Source of the DNA: Pomphorhynchus laevis
Taxonomy: Eukaryota; Acanthocephala; Palaeacanthocephala; Echinorhynchida; Pomphorhynchidae
Assembly (NCBI GenBank): GCA_012934845.2
Contig: WNNJ02003779.1
Span: 62,001 to 126,000 of the forward strand
Reading direction: 5' to 3'
Length of the DNA: 64,000 nucleotides
Made by a program: the position numbers and the translations under genes. How positions within the stretch are numbered: position 1 is the stretch's first letter; every line of letters starts with the position of its first letter. Below the pieces are notes generated by a model that saw only the letters and a list, made by a program, of their open reading frames with translations, was not told the origin of the DNA and did no database searches. Shown in pieces: positions 33,061-46,100 of this stretch.

Positions 33061-36000
33061 AGGAAAACTAAATTTTTAATGGTATTGCACTTCTATTAAT
33101 GTTTTGATTCTAGTAGTATGATATTAATATGTAATAATAGATGATAGTATACAATAAAACAAGAATATCGCTTCATGTTGGTTCCGGCTACATCGCATCG
33201 ATGTAATATAATGTCGAAACGACTAACAAGCATAAATAACTACAATGATTTAAACAGACTCGTAGAAATCATTTTTGTTTTCAGGATTCTTATTATTTTT
33301 AAAATTTAAAAAATTAAAATTTTTAAAAAATTTAAAAATAAATTAATTATTTATTTAAAAATAAATAATTTTAAAATTTAAAAAATTTTAAAATTAAAAT
33401 TTTCTTATGTTTATCCCATAGGTGGGTCATTAAAAGGAAAACTACAAAGACCAAGCTTTGACAGCGTCTCTACTCTCCTTAATGAATTTTAAATTAACTG
33501 GTGCGAACAAATTAAATGTAGAAAAGTATAAAGTATGCGTATACTCTTTAAAGATTAGAAAGGAGTAAAAATGTTTTGATTTTCAATTAAAGCGATTATC
33601 GACAAGGATTAAAGAGTTAGAAATATGATTTACATCTATATTTCTATAATTCACATTATAATGATTTGTTTTCAATTAACAAAAAAACAGATTAGGTCAA
33701 ATTCTTCAGCTAGTGTTCAGAAACTTCTTTGCAATGGTCACTGGAGTGTATATTGCGGTATCAGCACAAAGTTTATCAGTTTGCTTGTTTTACTATATAT
33801 CTTCAAATGAAGATATTACCATACCCTTCCTATTGCTGAACGCGGTAATGAAAAAATGTTAAAATCAAATTTATACTTTGTTGTTTAAGTTAAAATACAT
33901 GCAATTTAATTTTGAAATGAGACATTCAGAAATCTTCAAGCTCACGTGTTTCCATTATCTAGTACTCATCCTTTATGAGATCGGTAAGTGTTTAAAAATA
34001 ATATCAATATTACAAAAAATATTTTTATAAAAGTCTATAAACAATTCACACTATGAAACTGTTTAAAATATAAAAATAGATAATTTTATACTTCTTTGTT
34101 AGGTAAAAAGTAATTCTAGAGCTGGGATAACTTTAACTTAAAGAAATTATTTTATCACAGCTGACGTCTATTATATTCGCATCTTGAAATTTGAGAATAT
34201 TCAAATATTTAAATAGTAAGTGTTAGAATAAAAGATTTATATAGTAAATAGTAAATTTATGAATTTTATATAAAGTTAATTCAGTGCATATTCAATTTTA
34301 ATTATTCAATATTTAATTATTCATATTCAATATTTAATGTTGCATTACGATCAAAAATTTAAATATTAAATTTTCAAATATTCAAATATTTGTTAATATT
34401 ATCAAATAATTGTAAGGGTGCAATTAATGGCTATTTAAGCAAATTTGGCCAGTAATAATTCAAAACAAAAAATCAATATTGAATTTAAAACAGAATAGTA
34501 ACACAAAATGATTAAATAGCCTTTAAAAATTATTAAATCATAATTAATAATCCTAATTACATTGATTACATTAAAATTAGTATAATTTGCAATAGCTTCA
34601 TTTAAATATTAATTTATTGAATCATATTTACAAATCTTCGAGATTTTTTTTCAGGATTGGCTTATTAATTAATTATCAATTATTAATTTATAAATTAATT
34701 ATTAATTATTAATTATTAACGACACATTATTTATTAAAGTAACGATAAATTAAAACTTTATTATCCATCAAAATAGATCATAAGAACTGGTACGTATTTC
34801 TTCGAATACAAATGATCAGATACTTATAACCAACATGCGAACACTGTGATTTTAAAAATATAAGCTTATTGTCATCTACTTTAATCGGTAAATTATTAAT
34901 TTGGCTCAATTAGTTTATATAAGTTTTAATATTTTAATTCTTTTAAATTAAACTAATTAATTGAAATTAATTATTTAAAATTATATTTATTATAAATTAC
35001 TGATTGTAATTATGTACCGATGTTTTAGTGACATTTGTAATTTCACGACGTTTGTCATTCAAAAAATCAGTCCAAGCAATTAAGATTTTACAATAACTTT
35101 GATATGTAAAAAATAAAAATCATGTCGCTTTTTATTTGACAAAAATAAAAAATGATTTGTTTTTAAGATCAAGTAAAAATCCTCAATGAGTATAATTCAA
35201 CCTATGAGTATATCATTATGTATTGCTCGATCCTCTTCAGTATATGCATTATATTTTGGAAACTTTATAAAGCCAATGCAAGGTTGAAATGTTTGTATAG
35301 GTAAATTTGAAACATTTTTTTTCATTAGATAATTCACTAGCTACTTCGATTTAATATTTTTGAAATTAAGTAGATACTTTTTAAAAGATAAATCATTTTT
35401 AAAATACTGCTATTTAAAATATTGTGAACAAGACCTATTCTTTAAATATATTTTAAATACTAGCTTCATATAGTTCCTGAAATATTGGACTTTTTCGAGT
35501 AAAACTCAGGACATATACAAATGAGTAAATACAAAACAAGTGTCACACGTTAATAGGTGAAAAAGCAATCATCTGAAGAAACTACATGTCGTAATACGAT
35601 TAATATAATTAAAATAATTTTAAAGCACATTTCGTAATACGATTAAAATAATTAAAATCATTTCAAGCCACATTTTGTAATACGATTAAAAACACGCAAG
35701 TTAAAAACATTTTCAAATTAAAACAATTTCATTATTATATAAAACATAAAAATCGTTGTTTATTCAGTTTTGATATCAGTTTAAATTATAGGTGTGTGCA
35801 ATCTAATAATATAATATATTATTAAATAGTAAATATTTTTCGGAATCAAGAAACCAATTTTATTATATACAGGTTGTACTTTGGTGACCAGTCGTCATCA
35901 GGCATATGAAATCTTTTATTAAACGAAAAATAGATATACATTATATACATTATTATATAATGTATAATAATGTATAATGTATAATAAATCATTATATAAT

Positions 36001-36200
36001 GATTTATTAATAATTTATATAATTAAACAATTAATTTATACTAACAATTATATATATTATCATATATATTAGCACGTCTATGCGAGTACGGTACATAACA
36101 AAAGACTAATTCAAAAAGGCTTATTGAAAAGGCTTTTCAGAAACAAAATTTTCATCTTGGTTTCTGCTTAAATAATTGATTGGCCCATTGGAGGCAGCGA
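33061..36200. other. Long AT-rich non-coding stretch
   Basis: No exon, RNA gene or mobile-element coding was seen. 34200-34420 and 34660-34980 are ATTAATT-type low complexity. 35930-36060 is an AT palindrome-rich run (TATATAATGTATAATAATG). It is probably intronic or intergenic. The sequence near 35875-35905 (GGTTGTACTTTGGTGACCAG, TCGTCATCAGG) is less AT-rich but unassigned. Confidence 0.5.
35588..35705. repeat. 43-bp tandem repeat, ~2.7 units
   Basis: GTAATACGATTAA recurs at 35591, 35634 and 35677, an exact 43-bp period, with CACATTT and AATTAAAAT blocks between. Simple minisatellite. Confidence 0.7.
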
Positions 36201-36216
36201 GATATTTAAAAATCAT

Positions 36217-36701
36217 TTAAAAGAACTTTCCCATAATCCGATGAAACTTTTCTTTAAGATCGAGGTTAATGGAGGCAAGGTGACGATGCCTTAGCCAAGC
36301 AGAATGCAATTTTGCGTTTAAAGCTAGCCACACCGTCTTGATACGGAATATCTCTGTGTATAAAATTCCACATTGCAATTCTCTGATTGTTTTTAAAGCT
36401 GCTGAACAAATCATGTCAGCATTGAAGAAATCACTGGTGTAAAAATACCTCTTTCTTTGCGCACTTTCGGATATTAGTAATAAATATTATTTCGGTAAGT
36501 GAATGTGTTCGAAACAAATTGATAAAAATTAGAGGGACATAAGTAATGAAAAATTCGAGCTTCACAATTTGGTGTCGTTGTTGATAAAGAAAACTCAATA
36601 CTTTGATCAACCTTGTCTAGAATAGGTTCGATTCCTATGCCGTTATAAACATCTGGCAATTCTTGAGAAAATAAATTTCGGATCACATTATTTCGGATCA
36701 C
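36217..36701 (-). pseudogene. Unrecognised coding-like fragment
   Basis: Two adjacent minus-strand frames look protein-like. 36701-36474 contains QELPDVYNGIGIEPILDKVD and TPNCEARIFHYL. 36414-36217 contains ALKTIRELQCGILYTE and NAKLHSAWLRHRHLASINLD. They are in different frames, so this would be a decayed gene or mobile-element fragment. I cannot assign a family. Confidence 0.3.
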
Positions 36702-36744
36702 TTTAACTAATCTTTTTTCTGATTTTAACTATAAATTACTTTCA

Positions 36745-39148
36745 ACAAGCCCAACTCATATTCTCGGCGGTGCTCTCGACATCATTGCTGTTCCTAACTG
36801 CTTCAATGACTATACCTCCTTGTCAATTACTGATCCTGGTTTGTCCGATCATTTCCTTGTCACTCTTACTCTTACTCGTATCCATCCTCCTTCTCTGCCT
36901 TTACCATTATCTACACCAAGTCGACCCTGGAAGCTTCTCGATATCCCTATTCTCTGCACAGCCTTACTCAATTCTTCACTCTTTTCACTTCCTCTTAACT
37001 ATCTCTCTCCCGATGATCTCTGCATTCTGTTTGATTCTGAACTTACGTCGATCCTCAATAACCTTCTACCTAGTCGACTTCGACGTTCCCAGCGCTTGCG
37101 CCATGCTCCCTGGTTCGATTCTGACTGTAGTCTTTCTAAGCGTCGACTCCGTCACTCTTTTCGTATGTATAAACGCTTTCTTAAACGTTCACCCAACTCA
37201 CTCCCTCCAAATCTTCGTGATTCCTACTTTTCTCAACGCCGTTCACATCTCATTCTTATACGTACTAAACGTACTCTCTTTTGGCGAAATCAACTCGAGT
37301 CATCTTCCAACTCGAAATCTCATTGGAAAATCTTAAACTCAATTCTTTCACGATCATCTACCCCTTGTAATATAAATCCTGATGAATTTTCTTCTTATCT
37401 ACAAACTAAGCTATCTAATTTACTTTCCCTACTACCCATAGCCCCCTTGTACCCACTCTTCTCTTTAAATACTTCCCTCCCAGAACTATTCCACCTTCTT
37501 CCCGTTTCGTCTGATGAAGTTTCTTCGGTTCTGCTGTCATTACCTAATAAAACCTCTCTTTCTGACCCAATTCCCACTCACTTACTTAAAAATATCTGCT
37601 CCTTTATCTTACCCTTCCTAACAACATTGTTCAACTCGTCCATCCGTAGCTGTACATTTCCTTCCATCTGGAAATGCGCCACTGTTCGTCCTATCATCAA
37701 AAAGCAATCTCTCGACTCTTCACTACCATCTTCGTACCGTCCAATCTCACTTCTCCCAACCCTCTCTAAACTCCTTGAGCGTCTCGTTCTTAAGCAAGTT
37801 AATACATATCTCTATTCCTCTAACTTATTTCCTCCCTTCCAAGCCGCTTTTCGCTCTAATTACTCTACCGAAATTGCATGTCTTAAAGTTTATAACGACT
37901 TACTCATATCGCGCGATCATAAATTATGTAGTGTCATAGTTTCTCTTGATCTATCGTCTGCTTTTGACATCGTCGATCACTCGATTCTTCTCCATCGCCT
38001 TCGTCATGATTATGGCTTCTCTTTACCCACTGTATCATGGTTTTCTTCATATCTATCAAACCGTACATTTCGCGTATATTCTAACTCTTCTCTCTCCCAT
38101 CCTTCGTCCATTCCGTCCGGTGTTCCGCAAGGCTCCGTATTAGGCCCTATACTTTTCTCTCTTCTTCTTGGTGATTTGTCTTCGATTTCTCATAAATTTA
38201 ACTTCCATGTTATGCAATATGCTGATGGCATTCTCATCTATGCTCATGCACCTGTTTATCGTATTCGCGATCTTAGTGTTTCTGCTTCCGACTGTTTTGT
38301 CTCAATTTCCAATCATCTTTCTTCCCTTCGCCTTTCTCTGAATCCTGATAAATCCAAAATTATGTGGATCCTACCTCGACGCCTCGGCTTCGAACCTCCC
38401 TCCGTATCATTAAATTCTACAATTCTTCCTATCGTTGATAATCTCGTTTTCCTAGGCTTCCATTTTGACAACCGACTTTCACTTAAACCTTTCGTTAGAG
38501 ATAAAGTACGCTCATCTACCTTGATACTCCGCAACCTCCGTCAAGTTCGTAGATTGATCGATTTCCCTTCTTGTATGACTCTCATATCATCTCTCCTTTT
38601 TTCTAGACTCGATTATTGTCTTAGTCTATTTTCCAACTCACCTAAATCCACTCTTCTTCCCCTACAACGCATCGTCAACGCAGCTGTCCGAATTCTCCTC
38701 CGTCTTCGTCGTTTTGATCACACATCCTACCATCTTGCTTCTCTCGATTTGCCTACAATTTATTGTCGTGTTCAAATTCGTCTTCTTATCGTTGCTTTCC
38801 GCCTTGTAACTTTTCATACCCCTTCATTTCTCAACCTTCCTTTTCTTGATAATTCCCGTCCTGTTTACTGTTCCTTGCGTTCCTGTAATTCCCTTCTTTT
38901 ACATGTCCCAAACTACTCTACCTCCTTTGGACTCCGCTCCTTCCTGGTGGCTGCTCCTCTATCGTGGAATCATCTGCCCATTCATATACGCCAATCAACT
39001 TCCCTGCAGTGCTTCAAACGACAAATCCGATCCCATCTGAACAATTTAACTGCTTGACTTTCTCATTTTTGTTTGTGGACTTGTAAGCGTACAGCTTGTA
39101 CGCATTTGCCACATTAAATAAATTTGTATTTGTATTGTATTTGTAATA
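36745..39148 (+). mobile_element. LINE family A (CR1/L2-like), 5'-truncated, open frame with YADG
   Basis: One frame runs open from ~36746 to a stop at 39055-39057. It begins inside the APE endonuclease C-terminus (ALDIIAVPNCF, then GLSDHFLVTLTL), so the 5' half is missing. A linker with APWFDSDCSLSKRRLRHSF follows. The RT has VRPIIKKQ, SSYRPISLLPTLSKLLERLV, QAAFRSNYST, VSLDLSSAFDIVDH, SGVPQGSVLGPILFSLLL, then YADG (38218-38229) where YADD is expected, and VFLGFHFD. The C-terminal region ends SFGLRSFLVAAPLSWNHLP. The DD to DG change would remove a catalytic aspartate. The codon usage is C/T-rich and unlike the surrounding DNA. The 3' end is an AATAAATTTGTATTTGTATT tail. Confidence 0.9.
39081..39106 (+). 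promoter_or_regulatory. LINE A 3'-UTR hairpin
   Basis: GCGTAC (39087-39092) pairs with GTACGC (39098-39103) just after GGACTTGTAA and before ATTTGCC. The minus-strand family-A copy has GCGTGC/GCACGC in the same place (46992-46977) with the same flanks, a compensatory A-T to G-C change. LINE RTs of the L2 type are known to recognise a 3' stem-loop. That role here is inference. Confidence 0.6.
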
Positions 39149-39219
39149 CTCGACAAAAAACCTTCCTTACATTATAGTGAGATATTTAAGATTCAATGGC
39201 CTTAAACTATAAGTGTAGC

Positions 39220-39764
39220 TTAAAGCATCACGAAATTCATTATTTTTAAATGATGACTATCAGAATGTAATAGAATTGAAGATAACCGAAAGGAATCTTC
39301 AGCTACTGTGGCATGTTGAATTAAAAAGGTATCTTTATCTGATGATCCTAGTAAGATTTTATCAATTTTGACTTGAACATGTAATTCAAGCATCACTAAA
39401 ATCGCTTTGCAATTCTCGAACTGCAACTTTTTCAGATCAATTCCTGTCAAGCAGGAATTCATAAGTTTTACACATTATATTGGTAGCAATCACGTTCAAT
39501 AAAGCAAATTTCAGATGGATCAACACATATAAAGCCACAGCACAAAATAGACATAATGGTGTTCTGTAAAGTAATTTCAATGTCTGTTCCAAATAAAGTG
39601 TTCACAAAGTTTTTTAATTTTTTATACATAAAAAGATGAAAAACCGAACACTTGAAAAAAGGGTGCACGTCGACATGTGCTACTTCAACAAAACGATCTA
39701 CTAGGCGTAGCCGATAATGAATATTACCAGAAACTGCATCTTTCAACAAATATTCAATAACCAA
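39220..39764 (-). pseudogene. Unrecognised coding-like fragment, two frames
   Basis: Minus-strand frames at 39764-39468 (YLLKDAVSGNIHYRLRLVDR, VAHVDVHPFFKCSVFHLFM) and 39462-39220 (NSCLTGIDLKKLQFENCKAI, DTFLIQHATVAEDSFRLSSI) follow one another closely but in different frames. The amino-acid mix looks like real protein. No family recognised. A decayed host gene, retrocopy or transposon piece are all possible. Confidence 0.35.
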
Positions 39765-40135
39765 AGGTATTTCGAAAATTCTTAGACCGCCACAGTACGA
39801 ACCTTTATAGATTTGAAAATCTTAATGTTGGACTTAGGGTGAAATAGTAGCTTACTTGTTATTTGCGTAATATCCATATAAATGGAATATCCGTTTAAGA
39901 ATACTCTTAGCGAGATCTTAAGAATTACCAACAAAATTTGCATAAATTTTATGATCAAATCATCAAAATTTGCATCTTAATCAAACCCCTTTTGACTTGC
40001 CGAAAAACCTTTGTTTTTATAATAATAATCAGAAGAATAATCGTCATGGCAAAGGAGCCATTGCAAAGGGGTTTTCTTGGTTTAAACTTTCACTTTATTC
40101 TCCGCATATAGCAAGTTGTGTATGCCGCATATATA
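39765..40135. other. Non-coding DNA left of the satellite
   Basis: No gene. The last bases before the array are GCATATATATAAAAG. A similar TATATATATGC lies just after the array's right end. Confidence 0.45.
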
Positions 40136-43100
40136 TAAAAGTAATGAACGAATGTGCTGAGTAGACAACGGTCCAGGATTTTTTACGAAATACGGCATTT
40201 ATACTAAATGGTGTTGCTTAATAGACTGATAGACTTCGATTCTCGACTTTCAGTCACCATGTCACTTCTAGACGACCACTTCAGCATCGAAATGATGAGT
40301 ACCCGGCAACACTCATCGGTAGAATGAGGTACACACTGATCGTTTCGGTTGCCTGTGTAACATTGTAAATAAAGGCGTTTCCGACACTTTGCTAAAATCA
40401 AACGAGTACAGCGACAATTCAGCAACAACCTCTGCCTAGTGTTTAAGGATGGTCCGCACAGCAATTCGATCTGGTTAAGAGCGAAAGCCTCAGACAATTT
40501 AGCAAAGTGTTGGAAACGCCTTTATTCACAATGTCACAGGGAAACCGAAACGACCAGTGTGTACCTCATTCTACCGATGAGTGTTGCCGAATACTCATCA
40601 TTTCGATGCTGAAGTGGTCGTCTAGAAGTGACATGGTGACTGAAAGTCGTGAATCGAAGTCCAGTCTATCAAGCAACTCCATTTAGTATAAATGCCGTAT
40701 TTCGTAAGTAATCCTGGACCGTTGTCTACTCAGCACATTCGTGCATTACTATTATACCTGCCGTATCCATTTAGGATCCAACGAGTGCAGCGACAATTCA
40801 GCAACAACCTCTGCCTAGTGTTTAAGGATGGTCCGCACAGCAATTCGATCTGGTCAAGAGCGAAAGCCTCAGACAATTTAGCAGTGTCGGAAACGCCTTT
40901 ATTCACAATGTCACACAGGCAACCGAAACGATCAGTGTGTACCTCATTCTACCGATGAGTGTTGCGGGTACACATCATTTCGATGCTGAAGTGGTCGTCT
41001 AGAAGTGACATGGTGACTGAAAGTCGTGAATCGAAGTCCAGTCTATCAAGCAACACCATTTAGTATAAATGCCGTATTTCGTAAGAAATCCTGGACCGTT
41101 GTCTACTCAGCACATTCGTGCATTACTATTATACCTGCCGTATCCATTTAGGATCCAACGAGTGCAGCGACAATTCAGCAACAACCTCTGCCTAGTGTTT
41201 AAGGATGGTCCGCACAGCAATTCGATCTGGCTAAGAGCGAAAGCCTCAGACAATTTAGCAGTGTCGGAAACGCCTTTATTCACAATGTCACACAGGCAAC
41301 GGAAACGATCAGTGTGTACCTCATTCTACCGATGAGTGTTGCGGGAACTCATCATTTCGATGCTGAAGTGGTCGTCTAGAAGTGACATGGTGACTTAAGG
41401 TCGTGAATCGAAGTCCAGTCTATCAAGCAACACCATTTATTATAAATGCCGTATTTCGTAAGAAATCCTGGACCGATGTCTACTCAGCACATTCGTGCAT
41501 TACTATAATACCTGTCGTATCCATTTAGGATCCAACGAGTGCAGTGACAATTCAGCAACAACCTCTGCCTAGTGTTTAAGGATGGTCCGCACAGCAATTC
41601 GATCTGGTTAAGAGCGAAAGCCTCAGACAATTTAGCAAAGTGTCGGAAACGCCTTTATTCACAATGTCACACAGGCAACCGAAACGACCAGTGTGTACCT
41701 CATTCTACCGATGAGTGATACCGGGTACTCATCATTTCGATGCTGAAGTGGTCGTCTAGAAGTGACATGGTGACTTAAGGTCGTGAATCGAAGTCCAGTC
41801 TATCAAGCAACACCATTTATTATAAATGCCGTATTTCGTAAGAAATCCTGGACCGATGTCTACCCAGCACATTCGTGCATTACTATAATACCTGTCGTAT
41901 CCATTTAGGATCCAACGAGTGCAGCGACAATTCAGCAACAACCTATGCCTAGTGTAAAAGGATGGTCCGCACAGCAATTCGATCTGGCTAAGAGCGAAAG
42001 CCTCAGACAATTTAGCAAAGTGTCGGAAACGCCTTTATTCACAATGTCACACAGGCAACCGAAACGACCAGTGTGTACCTCATTCTACCGATGAGTGATA
42101 CCGGGTACTCATCATTTCGATGCTGAAGTGGTCGTCTAGAAGTCACATGGTGACTGAAAGTCGTGAATCGAAGTCCAGTCTATCAAGCAACTCCATTTAG
42201 TATAAATGCCGTATTTCGTAAGTAATCCTGGACCGTTGTCTACTCAGCACATTCGTGCATTACTATTATACCTGCCGTATCCATTTAGGATCCAACGAGT
42301 GCAGCGACAATTCAGCAACAACCTCTGCCTAGTGTTTAAGGATGGTCCGCACAGCAATTCGATCTGGTCAAGAGCGAAAGCCTCAGACAATTTAGCAGTG
42401 TCGGAAACGCCTTTATTCACAATGTCACACAGGCAACCGAAACGATCAGTGTGTACCTCATTCTACCGATAAGTGTTGCGGGTACTCATCATTTCGATGC
42501 TGAAGTGGTCGTCTAGAAGTGACATGGTGACTGAAAGTCGTGAATCGAAATCCAGTCTATCAAGCAACACCATTTAGTATAAATGCAGTATTTCGTAAGA
42601 AATCCTGGACCGTTGTCTACTCAGCACATTCGTGCATTACTATTATACCTGCCGTATCCATTTAGGATCCAACGAGTGCAGCGACAATTCAGCAACAACC
42701 TCTGCCTAGTGTTTAAGGATGGTCCGCACAGCAATTCGATCTGGTCAAGAGCGAAAGCCTCAGACAATTTAGCAGTGTCGGAAACGCCTTTATACACAAT
42801 GTCACACAGGCAACCGAAACGATCAGTGTGTACCTCATTCTACCGATGAGTGTTGCGGGTACTCATCATTTCGATGCTGAAGTGGTCGTCTAGAAGTGAC
42901 ATGGTGACTGAAAGTCGTGAATCGAAGTCCAGTCTATCAAGCAACATTATTTAGTATAAATGCCGTATTTCGTAAGAAATCCTGGACCGTTGTCTACTCA
43001 GCACATTCGTGCATTACTATTATACCTGCCGTATCCATTTAGGATCCAACAAGTGCAGCGACAATTCAGCAACAACCTCTGCCTAGTGTTTAAGGATGGT

Positions 43101-46100
43101 CCGCACAGCAATTCGATCTGGCTAAGAGCGAAAGCCTCAGACAATTTAGCAGTGTCGGAAACGCCTTTATTCACAATGTCACACAGGCAACCGAAACGAT
43201 CAGTGTGTACCTCATTCTACCGATGAGTGTTGCGGGTACTCATCATTTCGATGCTGAAGTGGTCGTCTAGAAGTGACATGGTGACTTAAAGTCGTGAATC
43301 GAAGTCCAGTCTATCAAGCAACACCATTTATTATAAATGCCGTATTTCGTAAGAAATCCTAGATCGATGTCTACTCAGCACATTCGTGCATTACTATAAT
43401 ACCTGTCGTATCCATTTAGGATACAACGAGTGCAGCGACAATTCAGCAACAACCTATGCCTAGTGTAAAAGGATGGTCCGCACAGCAATTCGAACTGGCT
43501 AAGAGCGAAAGCCTCAGACAATTTAGCAAAGTGTCGGAAACGCCTTTATTCACAATGTCACACAGGCAACCGAAACGACCAGTGTGTACCTCATTCTACC
43601 GATGAGTGTTGCCGGGTACTCATCATTTACATGCTGAAGTGGTCGTCTAGAAGTGACATGGTGACTGAAAGTCGTGAATCGAAGTCCAGTCTATCAAGCA
43701 ACTCCATTTAGTATAAATGCCGTATTTCGTAAGTAATCCTGGACCGTTGTCTACTCAGCACATTCGTGCATTACTATTATACCTGCCGTATCTATTTAGG
43801 ATCCAACGAGTGCAGCGAATTTCAGCAACAACCTCTGCCTACTCTTTAAGGATGGTCCGCACAGCAATTCGATCTGGTTAAGAGCGAAAGCCTCAGACAA
43901 TTTAGCAAAGTGTCGGAAACGCCTTTATTCACAATGTCACACAGGCAACCGAAACGACCAGTGTGTACCTCATTCTACCGATGAGTGATACCGGGTACTC
44001 ATCATTTCGATGCTGAAGTGGTCGTCTAGAAGTGACATGGTGACTTAAGGTCATGAATCGAAGTCCAGTCTATCAAGCAACACCATTTAGTATAAATGCC
44101 GTATTTCGTAAGAAATCCTGGACCGATGTCTACTCAGCACATTCGTGCATTACTATTATACCTGCCGTATCCATTTAGGATCCAACGAGTGCAGCGACAA
44201 TTCAGCAACAACCTATGCCTAGTGTTTAAGGATGGTCCGCACAGCAATTCGATCTGGTTAAGAGCGAAAGCCTCAGACAATTAAGCAAAGTGTCGGAAAC
44301 GCCTTTATTCACAATGTCACACAGGCAACCGAAACGACCAGTGTGTACCTCATTCTACCGATGAGTGTTGCCGGGTACTCATCATTTCGATGCTGAAGTT
44401 GTCGTCTAGAAGTGACATGGTGACTGAAAGTCGTGAATCGAAGTCCAGTCTATCAAGCAACACCATTTAGTATAAATGCCGTATTTCGTAAGAAATCCTG
44501 GACCGTTGTCTACTCAGCACATTCGTGCATTACTATTATACCTGCCGTATCCATTTAGGATCCAACGAGTGCAGCGACAATTCAGCAACAACCTCTGCCT
44601 AGTGTTTAAGGATGGTCCGCACAGCAATTCGATCTGGTTAAGAGCGAAAGCCTCAGACAATTTAGCAGTGTCGGAAACGCCTTTATTCACAATGTCACAC
44701 AGGCAACCGAAACGACCAGTGTGTACCTCATTCTACCGATGAGTGTTGCCGGGTACTCATCATTTCGATGCTGAAGTGGTCGTCTAGAAGTGACATGGTG
44801 ACTGAAAGTCGTGAATCGAAGTCCAGTCTATCAAGCAACACCATTTAGTATAAATGCCGTATTTCGTAAGAAATCCTGGACCGTTGTCTACTCAGCACAT
44901 TCGTGCATTACTATTATACCTGCCGTATCCATTTAGGATCCAACGAGTGCAGGGACAATTCAGCAACAACCTATGCTTAGTGTAAAAGGATGGTCCGCAC
45001 AGCAATTCGATCTGGCTAAGATCGAAAGCCTCAGACAATTTAGCAAAGTGTCGGAAACGCCTTTATTCACAATGTCACACAGGCAACCGAAACGACCAGT
45101 GTGTACCTCATTCTACCGATGAGTGATACCGGGTACTCATCATTTCGATGCTGAAGTGGTCGTCTAGAAGTGACATGGTGACTTAAGGTCATGAATCGAA
45201 GTCCAGTCTATCAAGCAACACCATTTAGTATAAATGCCGTATTTCGTAAGAAATCCTGGACCGATGTCTACTCAGCACATTCGTGCATTACTATAATACC
45301 TGTCGTATCCATTTAGGATCCAACGAGTGCAGCGACAATTCAGCAACAACCTATGCCTAGTGTAAAAGGATGGTCCGCACAGCAATTCGATCTGGCTAAG
45401 AGCGAAAGCCTCAGACAATTTAGCAAAGTGTCGGAAACGCCTTTATTCACAATGTCACACAGGCAACCGAAACGACCAGTGTGTACCTCATTCTACCGAT
45501 GAGTGTTGCTGGGTACTCATCATTTCGATGCTGAAGTGGTCGTCTAGAAGTGACATGATGACTGAAAGTCGAGAATCGAAGTCCAGTCTATCAAGCAACA
45601 CCATTTAGTATAAATGCCGTATTTCGTAAGAAATCCTGGACCGTTGTCTACTCAGCACATTCGTGCATTACTATTATACCTGCCGTATCCATTTAGGATC
45701 CAACGAGTGCAGGGACAATTCAGCAACAACCTATGCTTAGTGTAAAAGGATGGTCCGCACAGCAATTCGATCTGGCTAAGATCGAAAGCCTCAGACAATT
45801 TAGCAAAGTGTCGGAAACGCCTTTATTCACAATGTCACACAGGCAACCGAAACGATCAGTGTGTACCTCATTCTACCGATGAGTGTTGCGGGTACTCATC
45901 ATTTCGATGCTGAAGTGGTCGTCTAGAAGTGACATGGTGACTTAAGGTCATGAATCGAAGTCCAGTCTATCAAGCAACACCATTTAGTATAAATGCCGTA
46001 TTTCGTAAGAAATCCTGAACCGATGTCTACTCAGCACATTCGTGCATTACTATAATACCTGTCGTATCCATTTAGGATCCAACGAGTGCAGCGACAATTC

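Noticed and set aside
36610-36650. tRNA-like T arm (ATAGGTTCGATTCCTAT)
   Set aside because: The T arm is perfect, but there is no matching acceptor stem, anticodon arm or A box upstream. It falls within a coding-like stretch on the other strand.
36770-37336. Plus-strand 188-codon frame rich in L/S
   Set aside because: Shadow of the LINE A frame in another phase, caused by its C/T-rich codon usage.
43590-43630. Hammerhead in the satellite monomer (CCGATGAGT...ACTCATC)
   Set aside because: GATGAGT and ACTCATC pair with each other as a simple hairpin, and there is no GAAA box in the right place. It is only a superficial resemblance.
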